From Stratiolaelaps scimitus (taxonomy: Eukaryota > Arthropoda > Arachnida > Mesostigmata > Laelapidae): 64,000 bases of DNA. The notes under the pieces were generated by a model. The model was not told the DNA's origin. It saw nothing but the letters and a program-made list of their open reading frames with translations, and searched no databases. The DNA lies in assembly GCA_019614645.1 (NCBI GenBank), contig JABWDB010000021.1, positions 4,635,501 through 4,699,500 of the forward strand, read 5' to 3'. This document shows positions 38,875 to 51,359 of this stretch, in pieces. The translations under genes and the position numbers were made by a program. Positions within the stretch are counted from its first letter, which is position 1. Every line of letters starts with the position of its first letter.

Positions 38875-40614
38875 TTAGCGACCAAAGCCAAGCCCTCCCC
38901 CTTGAGCATACTGGTTGCCTCCCTGCGCGTACTGTCCCTTGGCGAACTGGTTGCCGTAAGCATTTTGGCCGGCGGCAGAGGATTGTCCCGCGTTCTGAGC
39001 GAGGCCGAATTGAGTCGACTCACCGTAACGTTCCCGGTGGCCATACGCATTGGTCTGGGATGAACCTTTGTTGTAGCCGAACGCCCCCTGATTCTGGAAC
39101 TGACCTGTAAAGGTGTGAAGAACCATTCGGACAACGTTAGTATCGTACAATATCACTTATAGATGGTCAGACATCATGCGTGTCGATGGCGGTGCGCCAC
39201 ACTCATTTCTAAAGTGTTATAGAGTTATTATTTTAGTGTTGAATAGGTATTTCTACGTAATTTGATAATAGGGATATTTTTTACAACCAGTAGAACCTAA
39301 ATTTGAAGAGAGAGAGAGAGAGACAGCAGCACCTACCCGAAGCTCCAGAGCCCTGCTTGAATCCCTGCTGGAATTGTCCTCCAGCGTGTCCGCCTCCATA
39401 GCCACCTCCGAAGCCGGGCCCGCCACCATGGCCACCGCCGAATCCTCCACCATAGCCTCCGCCATAACCGGGACGAGCAAAGCCCCCATGGCCTCGATGG
39501 TGACCGAAGATGCCCCTCTCATCGACACCTTCCTTCTTGTCGTCGTCAGAGGAGGCTTCCTTCTTGGCAGCAGCATCATCGCCGCCAGCAGCAGCAGGAG
39601 CAGCTGCTGCAGGAGCGGCAGCGGTGTCCTTACTGTCGGCCGCGGCACCCTCCGGCGCTGGGGCAGAACTGGCGGCGAGAACGCACACCGCAGCAAAGAC
39701 GATCACCTAAAAACCCACAGAGGAATACAGGCTCTTGTATAAATATCGTGGTGCATTTCTAGGCTATGCAATCAGATTCAAGGCAGCAACAACGATCTCT
39801 TTCATACTGATGAATGTATTTTGCACGACTCGACTGATTCGCGACGGGACTTGAATGTCGCCATTCAACACATTTTTGACCACTTCTGAGATTGAAGGGT
39901 AGGGCACTATGATCAAGTTGTGCGTAACGATAAGCTTTACTTTTTGCGCCGGCATTTGCCATATAATTGTTGAATAGTGGATGTACGACACTAAGATTAG
40001 ACTTCAGTACGGTGAATCGAGGTGAAGACAGCTTGAACCATTGGCAAGCGACATCGTGACGCAGTTTCGCGCTTGTGTTTGTCATACATCGTGATTGGGG
40101 AGCATATTTCAGCAATAAACTAAATGATATAAAAGTAAATATTGAATAGTTACGTTTCATACAAAACGTTACTTTTTTGCATAAATCCTAAAAAAAACAC
40201 AAAATAATACATATGCTCATTATCATCAATTAAATTAATACATAAGCAAAGTCACACATGCACTAAAAACAAGCAATATATCGTTTATACAGCATTCATA
40301 TACTGCGAACAATACGTGTCTCGGTATATTTCACGTTTGGCGAGTGCAGTCGTCACCCACGTTTATAATTGACTAATAAATTCAGCGATTTACTTAGTAT
40401 ATCGTTAATTTTTGCTTGCCTGATCTCACATTTCGATAGACATAGCCAGCGCTAATCGAAATTCGTTAGCTAGCTAACCCTAGACTTTGGAGTGGTGATC
40501 AACATATATTCAACATATATATTCCAACGACAGCAAATATCTATAGAGAGATCTAATTATTTAGTATATTCATATCATGATACAGTGAGAGACGCTACTC
40601 ACAAAAGCCTTCAT
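38875..40614 (-). CDS. Secreted glycine-rich protein (cuticle- or defence-type), tandem copy 2
   Basis: Three coding exons, 40603-40614, 39337-39706 and 38875-39104 (12, 370 and 230 bp), with phases 0 and 1 as in the neighbouring copy. The sum closes to 203 residues. Exon 1 encodes MKAF, and exon 2 continues the signal peptide (VIVFAAVCVLAASSA). Next come an Ala-rich then Asp/Lys-rich segment ending EGVDERG, GGGY/GGGH/GGGF repeats, and a 76-residue tail encoded mainly by exon 3. That tail matches copy 1 at about 57 of 76 positions by eye, including QNAYGNQF and KGQYAQGGNQY. The protein ends GLGFGR, a Gly-basic C-terminus of the kind that can serve as an amidation signal. It is secreted by signal peptide. 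The exact role is unknown. Confidence 0.9.
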
Positions 40615-40757
40615 CGTCCTTGTCCTGGTATTCGCCTGAATTGCCGTCTCGAATGCTGCACTCCGTACGGCAGCTATCACCACACAAGAGGACAATCACT
40701 GAGAAGACACGAACAGAAGAAGATCGCCACTGTGCTTTTGCGCCGTCTGCCAAGCGG

Positions 40758-40767
40758 CTTTTTTATA
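40758..40767 (-). promoter_or_regulatory. TATA box of glycine-rich gene copy 2
   Basis: GTATAAAAAA on the minus strand, about 145-155 bases before the ATG at 40614. It would place transcription start near 40735 with a leader of about 120 bases. Both tandem genes therefore have TATA-type promoters. Confidence 0.65.
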
Positions 40768-43700
40768 CGTCAAGGATCCTGTTCCAGCTCCGCCTCCTCT
40801 CCCAGAGGAAGAAGCGTCTATGTGTGTGTGTGTGTATAAACGTGTGCGTCCGAACGTGCGTACATATTTGACGAGCTGCTGTGTGTGCGTGTGTGTGCAT
40901 TTAGCGCTGTCTGTTGGTCTGCCTGTGTGGCGGTCGGGCCGGCCGGCTGGCTGGCCGTCCCTCTCTGCATATCGTCAAATCACTTCACTCTATAGACAGA
41001 TAGATAGATACTCGGTGGTACTCGCCCGGTGCTACCTTCCGGCATAGCCAGCGATACAGATACCAGTGTCAGTGCTATCGAGAGAGTTCATGTCGTCGCA
41101 TCTTCTGGCCAAGGCCTCCACCGTTCTTCCACTCACCTCGACTCATCGTATACTCACTGACCAATGGTTCTGCTGGCGGCCATCTGTGACTTCGCAGCGG
41201 CGCTCATTGGAGTCAACAGCGAACACGAACAGGGCAGGCACAACGTCACCTTGTTCCATGTCATATCTCCTCCGGCAGTTTGAGCCACGAGAAGTGGTCT
41301 GGCAGTTTCCCATACTATAGCAGTTAGGACAACAATAACAACAACATCACGTCGAGGAGCGATCGGCGGACAGTGTCGCCAATCGGAGTCATCGAACTCT
41401 TCACCGCCATTTGAGATGCTTGGAAACATGGCCAAATTCATTCGGAAACAGAGCAAGGTGTTGCGGCCTGCGCACGTGCGCCCCGATCTCACGATCATCG
41501 ATCTGCAAGACTCCACACCCGTGTCTTGATTGTCGCGTTTACACAACGATTTTCGAGCCTCGCTACAACCACCAGCTGAACTGTCAGCATTACCATTAGT
41601 GTACTCTTGAGGACTAGTTAAAATAAACAGCGCATGGGGATTGTTCAAACATTTAATGAATATTTACGGAGTGGAAAGTAACCATTTTATTAGGTGTATA
41701 ATTAGCAAAAAAAAACCTTACGCCACCGTAAGGATAAACCTTAAGCAACTGCGTAAAACCTGTACACGAGGCTCTTTAAAACAAAGCTAACCTTCGAGCA
41801 TAAAGTTTTCGTTGAGGGCAGTAAGTCACGGCAACACACAGGTGCATTCAATTATGGACTTGGAAGATCAAAACAGCTTAACCCGATCTGCGCAATCTAT
41901 ATGTAATTAGAGCCTTAGCAAATGGAGTCGTATCATTAACGACTCTGGCTGTCGATAGCAAATAAGCATTGAATCAGTCGAAACAGCTATGCGAACATTT
42001 CTTGTACATACATTATATATTCAAGAAAAGGCACGCTACCTCTATTGAAGTCTCCCATTCAGTTCCAGTCTAACAAACCATGCTATCGCAGTACATTCTA
42101 GTAATAATATATATTTTATACCAGCACTTAGGACACAGCACGAGGCACAATTCGACAAACGCGTAACGCGTATTGTAGAGTATTAACAAAAAAAGATGGA
42201 ATTTATATAATTCCAACATACATCCTTTAGCTATTTATCCCAATGAAATGTTTTCTCAAGAAGAAATCAATACAAATTCAGCACCCAGTTAAAGCAGTTA
42301 GCAGTCGTAGTGACTAAGGTAGATAGAGATATCCGGTTGAGTTCAATACAGTTCTATTCGAAGCCAACAGTATCATACGCTAGCAATGATTAGACAAAGT
42401 GATAACGATTACTGATACCACAACACTTCGAGTTTTAGATAAGGTACGGCAGTGGCCATAACAACAAATTGTTATTGTTATTATTATTCCTTCTAATAAC
42501 TACTATTAATTATTATCATTATTATTATACGATATTATTTATTGTTATTATATTATTTCCATATTTTAATATTTCTCTCCACAACGCATATGACAACTGG
42601 CTTCTGTTTACGATACAATTCTACATACATTACTACCAAACAGAAGTCAGTAGCTTCCGAAACCGCTGCAATGGTGACAGAAGCATCAACAGCCGCAACA
42701 GTGCAATTAACTGGCACGTTAATATTCCCACAGGCGTACGCGTACTCCAGTCGTTCATCACCGACGACGTCTTTAGCTGTTGGGGAGGTCCACTGTCCCG
42801 CGTATGCAGTCGTGATATTAACAACACTTGTAGAGCCCTTTCCCTCCCGCATGTACCCATGCTACTCGCTCGATAAAACGCAACCCAAGGCGCCAAAATA
42901 TATCGAATCGCAGAAGAGAAAAACCCACCGCCGCTAGCAAAGCTGGATCGCTTCCAAAGGGAACGCGGCACCAGTCCGACTGCCTTCGCAGAGGTATACA
43001 AACGCGCATGAACACATAGACAGACCCAGAGGAAGCGATCGACGGACGTCATATGACGTCAGACAAGATCACACATGCCACCGAAAATAACGACACTTCT
43101 GCCGCGGTGGTTCCAGCGCGGTTCGCTGGGCAATTTGACACTGACCGACAACTAGCGCGTACCGAGAGAAAATTAGAGCGCCCACATGTTGAGCACTATC
43201 AACACTGGGTGCACTATCTAGAATATAGGAGTACCTAGAAATGAATACAGCAACAAGTGGCATCTTATGATTTCTTCTGTCATTATTACGAGCATCGACT
43301 GACGGAGACCGGTTACTGCGAGCTGACGTCTTTCAGAGGGCGTACGTTTACGTCACGCTTGGACCAATGATCATAAATGAGCCCTTTATTGGCCATTATT
43401 GGTATTTTTCTGTTCATGTTGATCTGTTTTTTTCTTATCTAATTATTACTATTGATTGTCTCTTCTGCGCTACTTCCTCCAAAGCCGCGAACTTGTTTAG
43501 GAATGATAGACATTGACAAATTGGAGGCATGACGACCAAATCGACGATAAATTTGAATGACGGCGACAACAACAGCAACGATGTCGCATTGCGGTAATTT
43601 CCCAGTACGTCATCGACACTTCGGTGAGGCCGACAAACGTTTTCGCAATGATAACTCTATTTACAATTGAATTAGTCTCCGATCCATCGAAATCAATGCA

Positions 43701-43829
43701 ACCTCGTATACAAAAATATATACTATGCTGTGAATATATGTGTGTATATATATGGTACGCCACGTACCTGAAGTAATACTAATAATAACAATAATTATAT
43801 ATAAAGAATGTATGTGGTAATGTATTCAG

Positions 43830-43858
<29 letters not shown>
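43830..43858. repeat. (TA)n microsatellite
   Basis: About 14 TA units, read directly. Confidence 0.92.
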
Positions 43859-43861
<3 letters not shown>

Positions 43862-44649
43862 TCTCCGACTGTGTTAGGCTGACATGTGGTCGTCAACTAC
43901 GAGAATCGTTGCATATGATCTGTGTAATCGTCAGTTAAATTGCATAGCTTATCAGTATGGGAAGAGATAGCCATTAACGTATGCAATCATGGCACAGACT
44001 TATAGGTAACAATGCATCTTCTGGAGTTCAAGCCCCCTGATCTATTTACATAGTTGGTTGCCACCTCAAGGGGTCAATACTTCTTGGCAGGTGGACACGA
44101 TGCTTGTGACTGAGGATACTTCATTGATCTATATATTAATCTTCTCCTTCTCTTAATTTATCCATCTATTAATATCATTATTTTTATAATCACTCGTTTA
44201 TGATTAGTTGATTGATATGGTACCTGGATATTTGTACACAATCCAGCCGTCCACATCCGCTGGAACAGCGAAAAATACACGCGTATACGAAAGCAACATT
44301 AAATTTGTTGTATTTTTACTCCGATGTGAAATATTAAGTGGTCAGAAAGTTGCAATTGAAAAAGAATAGATTTAGAGTTAATAGGTTTAACGTTCACAGT
44401 GAGCGAGAGTGAACCTTTCTTTTTCAACTACATACCAACGCTCTGATCGCTCCGTTCATGTTATACTCTGATATGTTGATAGATCACTGCAATATGTTAC
44501 ACTTTCCGTAAAATATTTCAGCACTTTGCAAATCGAATCAACTGGGTTCCAACCGTTCCAAAACAATTAAGTCCAACGGTCACACGAACGTTACAGGAGA
44601 CCGCTGCCGTCAGAGATAAAGATATACTCACCCAGGAATCTCGAACTGG

Positions 44650-44666
44650 CTTACATTCTACATGTG

Positions 44667-44700
<34 letters not shown>

Positions 44701-44716
44701 CACATGTAGAATGTAA

Positions 44717-44717
<1 letters not shown>
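44650..44717. repeat. 68-bp perfect palindrome with TA-repeat core
   Basis: Twenty-base arms (44650-44669 and 44698-44717) are exactly complementary and enclose only TA repeats, so the whole 68 bases can fold as one cruciform or hairpin. A second TA tract follows at once (44720-44759). It may be a young foldback element or a duplication inverted around a TA tract. Confidence 0.85.

Positions 44718-44719
<2 letters not shown>

Positions 44720-44759
<40 letters not shown>
44720..44759. repeat. (TA)n microsatellite
   Basis: About 20 TA units directly after the palindrome. Confidence 0.92.
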
Positions 44760-44760
<1 letters not shown>

Positions 44761-45975
44761 CAGGCAGAAATGGCAGCGGAATGCTCTTGTGGGAGTAGTC
44801 AAAATGACTTAATGTCATTTAGTTTATGTCGTAAGTCAAATGCCTTCTCGAGGCGCTTGCTAAACAAAATTGACCGTTTGATCTTGTTTAGATTCCCGCT
44901 CACATTGGCAGCAATAGGCACCGTCCAGAGACGATGAACGATGCGTTTATATTGGAGCGAAATTGTAGCTCCGTACTGGACACACTACCTCACGAAATTG
45001 TTATAGTTCTAAAGCGATATTTTATCTGAAACAAATTATGACCGTATGTATAGCCATGAAAAGCAGGCCCATTTCTGCTAGATCAGTCTTTTGCGTGTAA
45101 CTATCCCTCACGTGCTCTACACGCGTCTGTAAGCACAACCCCAGCACCTGCCCTGCTTTAGTGCAAGTTCGCTAGTAAAATCGCCCAAATCCAAACATAA
45201 AAATCGGTAAGGTCTATCTTCAAATACGGCTGCACAACGAAAGATAAAGTATTCCGAATTGATGCCATCTAACGCCATCTAACATTATCTTTCAATGTTC
45301 AGCACATGGTTTGCCGAAATGGCGGCCCTACCTTTGTTCACGCACAAAAGCTAGATTTTGACTGTACTCGTACCCGAATAACAAGTAGCGTTAATTAGTA
45401 ATGGTCGGGAAGAATTAACAAGTTGCAAGATAAGCTCCGTATATATCTTAAACATGATTATCTATTTCAAACAAGTTCTGTTAGTCAATTTCTAACATGT
45501 TTGAAACAAGACGACACTTAGGGTTGTCAAGTACCAAAAAGTGCAAAATTTACAGAAAATCTACATGACTACATAACACAAATGAAGAAGAGTGTCCCAG
45601 TACATCAAAACGAATCGTCCAATAGAGCATTACATCTTCAGTGAGTCTATACGCCCATTATTCTCAATACCTATTATATTTAGCACCAATGATATATATA
45701 TATACACAAAAATCCACTGATCTGCCTTAACAGATTTTCTGAGACCATTCTCAACGGCAACACACGGTACACTATGCCGACGTCACCAGCAGCATAGCAC
45801 GGGCAGACAAATCCGTACGAGGGCTCTAGTCAAGCGTACGTCGAATTCGAGAAACGTTCGCGAATAATTGTCGTGGCTTAACAGATTAGCGAAAGACATA
45901 TTATGTACCTGCAAGACGTCGTCTACAATGCAATTGCTGCTCGCCGAGTTACCTCACGGGGCCAAAGTTAAAGTA

Positions 45976-48900
45976 TCACCAGAAATCATCGTCATGTACA
46001 GGTTTACCGTGCACCCTAAAACGATAGAGGCAAGTGTAGTGTATGTTGCCGTGATTCGTGAGAATTTTCAGCTCGACTGTGTCAAATGTCCGCTCGGTCA
46101 CGTTCTCCTGAACCTTGAAATGTTGAAGGGGTTCGCCAGCTGTCGTGTAGTTGTAGCTGCCTAACAGCAGTCCAACGGTATCAGCCTCGTCTTCCAGCCC
46201 AAATACCTGTAAATAATAATAAGTAAACACATGAGAAACACTGCTTTAGAGAATATAAGCGATACAAAAAAAAGTGTCTTTTTCGAAGAAGTGCCTTTTG
46301 GGTAAATGTTTTTGAGTAATCGTTCGATGTTATTGACAACATTTGACCTAGAGGCACCAGAGGCGTTTGTCTGTGAGCTTGACTCACGATTCTGTTTAGA
46401 TTTTTGACGTATGAAGCTCGAATCTACATGTGTAAATTATGTCCACCTACAAGGATTCCTCTTCACTTACCTCGAAATTATTCGGGGCCGAATCAATATT
46501 TCCGGCGGGCGCAAGAGTTGCAGGAATATGCTCCAATGTAAATGCGTCCACTTTGACACGTCGTGACAGTCGAAGAACTGTAAATAGCATCAAATATGTA
46601 TTAACTCAAACAGAATTCGGGTACTAAGCTGGTAGTGAGCAGTACACAAAACGTAATTACATTATGCACAAAAATAAATTGAATACAAACTATCCAGCAG
46701 ATATGACCTCCCGATTGAATAACAAGTATTATTATGGGAGAGTACTTTGCTCAGATACTTCTTATTTATCATAGTCTTAATTATAGCACAGTACGCCTCG
46801 ATTTTTTTATATTTCCTCAAATAGACCGTTATCAGCCACTCTAATATTTTGCTGATTCATCAAACGGATAACACAATCGTCCGAATCGAACTCAAGAGAT
46901 TCACATAGGCCACAATTGCAGTGGAGCAAAACAATCACCCAGATAAATATATGAACCGGAGAGATTGGTGACCGGAAGACCAGCGACCGTAAATAGTTTC
47001 AGCGTTACAAAATGGTCTACAATCAAAGCTGAGCCAAGCCAAGGCCAGTGGTAACTCTGATGGCAACCTTTAGGTTTCAGAGCACAGATGCCAATGACCA
47101 GAGAACGTTAAATGTCAACGACCTCTTGCCCTTAACGTGCCGTACTTTATAGGCTCACACAAGGTTCGAAATATTGCATAGCAGTTACCGCTTTTGTCGT
47201 AATAATTAGGTAAGGCAATTTTTGTCAAATAAAGAGCCGATTTGATTTCGGTTAACCGAAGACAAATTCTGACTCGTATCATCTACTCGCATGTGTACAA
47301 ATGTTGTGTGTGTGTGTGCTGATTAAGTTACCTCTAATATTTTCACTAACATATACTCTACGTGGCGCCTGCATTTCGCACACCGGTCACATATACAAAC
47401 ACCCAAGCGGGTTTGTAACAACACCAGTTTCTCTAAAATCAGTCCTATATAACCGACCCCTCAAGATTCTACTTCCAAAAAATTATCCTCAGATATGACA
47501 CAATATGTTATTCGTTTCCGCTGTATCGAGAGAGAACCAATGTTAGTCGAACGATAGAATGTCCGTACCGAGATACCCGATGCTTCCTTTAAATGGCCAG
47601 CACTGTCCAACGGAACGTGTAGGCTGGATGGCCCACCGTGGTGACGGCCTCAGCCAAAACAAGGGCAGAAACCCAAACAAATAATAGCGACCCATAGACA
47701 TGTCGTATGTTTCCGTACACCGAGTCGATAGAACTGAACCGCCTGAAAACGGTATAAGATCAAAATACAGTTAAACTACTATGAAGTTATCCCATAGCAT
47801 TGTCCACAGTTTCATTATCATCGTAGGAAGAGAATTTCGTATACAAATAAAGCACCTTCCCAAATAAGTCTCAGCAGGACCACAGAATCGAATGATACCG
47901 AAGACGTCGCTGACCTGCACTTTCCAACGCGTAGTCGGCCATGCCGGTTTTGTCCGCGTCGTAAAGCTTCAGAGCGCGGTGTATGGCCGCATTAAGCTCC
48001 GACCCGTCCTGGCTGACCTTCAGAGAGCCGCAATCGCATTTCTCCACCTGCGTCTGCAGATGATCCACGCGCCGTGACAGGTGTGCCAGCTGCTTGAGGA
48101 TCCAATCGCGATTGTCCGCACATTGGACACATGGCGATATGACGGGCGGTACCGAGAAACCACTGTGAAAATAAGCACCAATAACACAACTAGACAATAT
48201 TAGTGTGGGTGGGCGGCTGTGTGTGTGCATCTATGCATGATAAAATTAACCACCTGATATCAGCAACGGCCACTTTCATGTGATGAGTGAATATCTCTAA
48301 CGTAATCTAATACCTAGCGAGAAGCGCATCGGGTAAAGGGAATTGCATGTGTCGTGCAGATAGCAATGGATATGAGCTTAGGTGAGTTCATATATTATTG
48401 ACGTCTATTCTGCCTATCTAGTTTTTGTTCGGTATGAATTGCACTTTGTGTGATTCCACCTACATGCATGCTCAGATAAGGCCGCTATGTTGGTGGGCTA
48501 TGTTTTACTTCTCCTAAAACGGAAAAGCCGCAAATTGTAGTGATTTCATTCTGTGGTTATAGGTGAGCGACAATTGTACCCCCACGAACGTGTGAAAATA
48601 TTGGTCAAATAGTCACCTTAATACCTTTAAAAAAAGAACCTCCTCGACATATCCTTCAAAGATTATTTAATTGTAGTTGCCTAGCGTACAGGTATCATGG
48701 GCGGCTTTACGATCAAAAGTCAACCAATCAATTTTTTGTCATATGCGATGACTTAGTGCTCCTATGTCAAAGATTAATAACATCAGATAAAATTTTCAGC
48801 TCCAAAACAAGCAACAAGCTAATCATAAATCCCCAACCGGGATCAAACTGTACATTTTAAACCTGTTGAACTGTTTTCCGAAGGGGATATTTTTAAATGG

Positions 48901-51354
48901 CCGTACCCCGAAGCCACCTGCAGCATAATTCACCATAATACATAGAGAAAACAAAGCAGCATTTTATTTATACGAAACGTAACAATATATTGGATATTTA
49001 TCTCTTAAAGCTGGTAGAGTGATTGTGGCCCCTGCGACAGTGCAAAGGAAGGCTTCGACTAGATTCTGCCTCCTTTCATTGTTTGCTTTAATTCAAACAA
49101 TTAAACGAGCTCACTCGCAACGATCATTTTTATTATTTATTTACTTAATTGTCCGTCCTTATTCAAGGACTTGTCTATCAGAGACATCGTTGCCGCTTTT
49201 CTTCAAACACTCCTGAATGAATGGACTTGATGAAGTTTTAATCTTTACGAAGACTGAGGTTGCCGTAAAGAATTGGCTTCATCAAATCACGATTAGAGAT
49301 GAACAAAAGTTGGTTATGATGGTGCCGATGTAGGTGTTTTCACAAAAACGTCCCTGCCATCACATCTATATATTTGGATAAGACTGATATCTTTTCATGA
49401 TGCTTACCTAATCGATCGACTGAATCCACGATATAATTGCAGTGACAAGACGCACATCGGGAATAATATAGACATCCATTACTAACACTAACAAAAAAAA
49501 TACTATCCAATACCATGCTTCAGTAGCGTTCAAACATCGCGGGCCAGACAGTGAACCACGATGTCGTTGTCTACCTTTAAACTTATTCAAGCGTCGTATA
49601 TTTCATTCACTTGATATTTTCATCATAGTAAAAAGCGGTATGAAAGAGTCATCCGCACAACCCACAAACATAATTATAACGCGTTCGTTCGCTCAGGTCA
49701 ACAGCGCAGCGTTTCTTTTCGTCTTAGCATAACTCGCCGTGGCATTGTATTTAAAGCAAGTGTACGTCAAGTTAACACCTTCACAGCACATCCACAGATA
49801 ACAGCTCTGTCTCCACTGTGCAGTCGTCACCGTTTCATCGTCACTAGGCTTGCTTGAATACCTGAAGTTGATTCCGCCGCTGTCTTGCGAATTTCCAGCA
49901 GCATTCTGCCGCTGATGTTGTTGCGGTTGCTGCACTGGTTCTCGCGATGGGTCCCGTTCTCGTTCTTGTACCAACTCGGGTTCTCCTTGACCTCCGATAA
50001 TGTGAGATACAACCTCAGCGGCGACAGTTTCTTTTTGTGGAAAACACATCCCTTGCGGCTCCTGTTGTCTGCCTTGTTGCTGATCTAAATATACATTAGC
50101 ACTCCCAGAAACGCACGAAGCTGACCCGAAGTTTCCGGATGAGGCACCCAATGCCGAAGGAGCAGCCTGCTCCTCTGTCGAGCGTCGTCCCGGAAAATGG
50201 AGATTACGAAAGTCAAGATCGGGCATTCTGACCTCCAGTCGAGGCAGATTGCCACAAGTAACCATCACGTAGATCAGTGTGCCAACAAGTATACACAACG
50301 TCCCCACGGCGACAGGTGTCCGTGCTCTTCGTCGGGAGAGTAAAAGCACATCGAACGTAAATAGCCACGCGTGGACCAGGTAGAGAGCCAGGAAAGGCAA
50401 ACTAAAACAGAGAGAGAGAGACAGAGCAAAAGATGAATCACACAACTGTTTTAATAACGGGCAATTGTATTTGCAAAATTGGGCTGCTGTCGCCTTTGCC
50501 GACTTGATACGATGGAAGACGCTTCCATACTCTCCATGTAAAAAATCCCCGCGAAATATTGATATAAACCCATTTCAAGAGTGTTAAATAATGTGAGTCA
50601 TTTGGTATCATATATATATATATATATCATATATACCAGTAACGGTCGAAATTCGTATGACGAAAGGGGCACCCTTTTGTATCTTATAATTGTAAATATA
50701 CATCAAGTAAATCAGTAATGGTGTATTATCATCTGATGATGGTAGATGCTCATACCAAAATACGTCATCATTTAGGTACAACCCCAATGATTAAGATTTA
50801 ACGTAAAAGTCAGCTTTAAATGTGCTTCTCATACCGTTTAGATATGCACCGAATGATACTTGTATCAAGAGGATATGTCCGTTTGCCGTTTCTTAATAAT
50901 GCTTCACACATGTTCACTTTGCTTGTGCGCATAGTCTAGCATATAAAAACGTTTCGAACAATCGATATCTCCTTGGCAATTAACTGATAGAGTTGACATC
51001 TCAATTAAAGTTCCCGAGCAAATAATCGGATACGTCACGTCACAGACAGACAGCTCTAAAGAGCAGTTATAAGATAGAATGCAACATCGACTGTGACAGG
51101 TAATAAAGCAATTGAAGTAAAATCAGATCAAATGGAACTTCCGAAATCGTTTGTCCAATACTGAGCCAGCTCTGACAGCTCACCTTAGCTGTTCATACTG
51201 TTAGCAAAATAGGACAGCCAATATATGTATATATATATATATAAAATACTTGCGGCCACAAATATCCTATCCCGAGTGATTACTCAACCAATGAAAACCC
51301 ACTAAACATTACTTTACGACAGTTACAAACTCACCTTACAATAGATGACCGCAT
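45976..51354 (-). CDS. SUN-domain protein of the inner nuclear membrane (LINC complex)
   Basis: Six coding exons: 51335-51354, 49862-50401, 47915-48162, 47569-47742, 46471-46577 and 45976-46206. Lengths of 20, 540, 248, 174, 107 and 231 bp sum to exactly 440 codons (439 aa). All junctions are GT-AG and the phases agree. The protein has a very short N-terminus, hydrophobic segments at about 8-28 and 35-57 separated by SRRRAR, a Gln-rich linker, a short coiled coil (about 203-227) and a SUN domain (about 251-438). The SUN motifs include ALKLYDADKTGMADYALESA, STRCTETYD, QCWPFKG, FTLEHIP and YTCLYRFRVHG. C278, C317 and C422 match by spacing the KASH-bonding Cys and the disulfide pair of SUN2. Family role: binds KASH proteins in the perinuclear space to couple nucleus and cytoskeleton. 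The ATG has an in-frame stop upstream. The least certain junction is the donor at 49862, since the exon frame stays open beyond it to 49693. Alternative 5' exons encoding a lamin-facing domain cannot be excluded. Confidence 0.92.
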
Positions 51355-51359
51355 CGTGA

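Larger units (their letters stand above)
40780..45970. other. Intergenic sequence with microsatellites and a large palindrome
   Basis: No coding exon was recognised, despite several frames of 80-165 codons on either strand. A GT repeat lies at about 40818-40835. TA tracts lie at 43830 and 44720, and a long palindrome at 44650-44717. The tracts at 42.46-42.56 kb are T/A triplet-rich. Confidence 0.45.

Noticed and set aside
39374..39742. Plus-strand frame of 122 codons rich in Ser/Ala/Thr
   Set aside because: It is the complement of the glycine-rich exon of tandem copy 2. Repetitive GGN codons leave the opposite strand open.
45868..46164. Plus-strand 98-codon frame
   Set aside because: It is the antisense shadow of the last coding exon of the SUN gene.
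49693..49861. Extension of SUN exon 2 to the stop at 49693
   Set aside because: The frame stays open, but ending the exon at the AG-GTATTC donor at 49862 gives the phase needed to join the coiled-coil exon, while the extension has no usable donor and would end the protein before the SUN domain.
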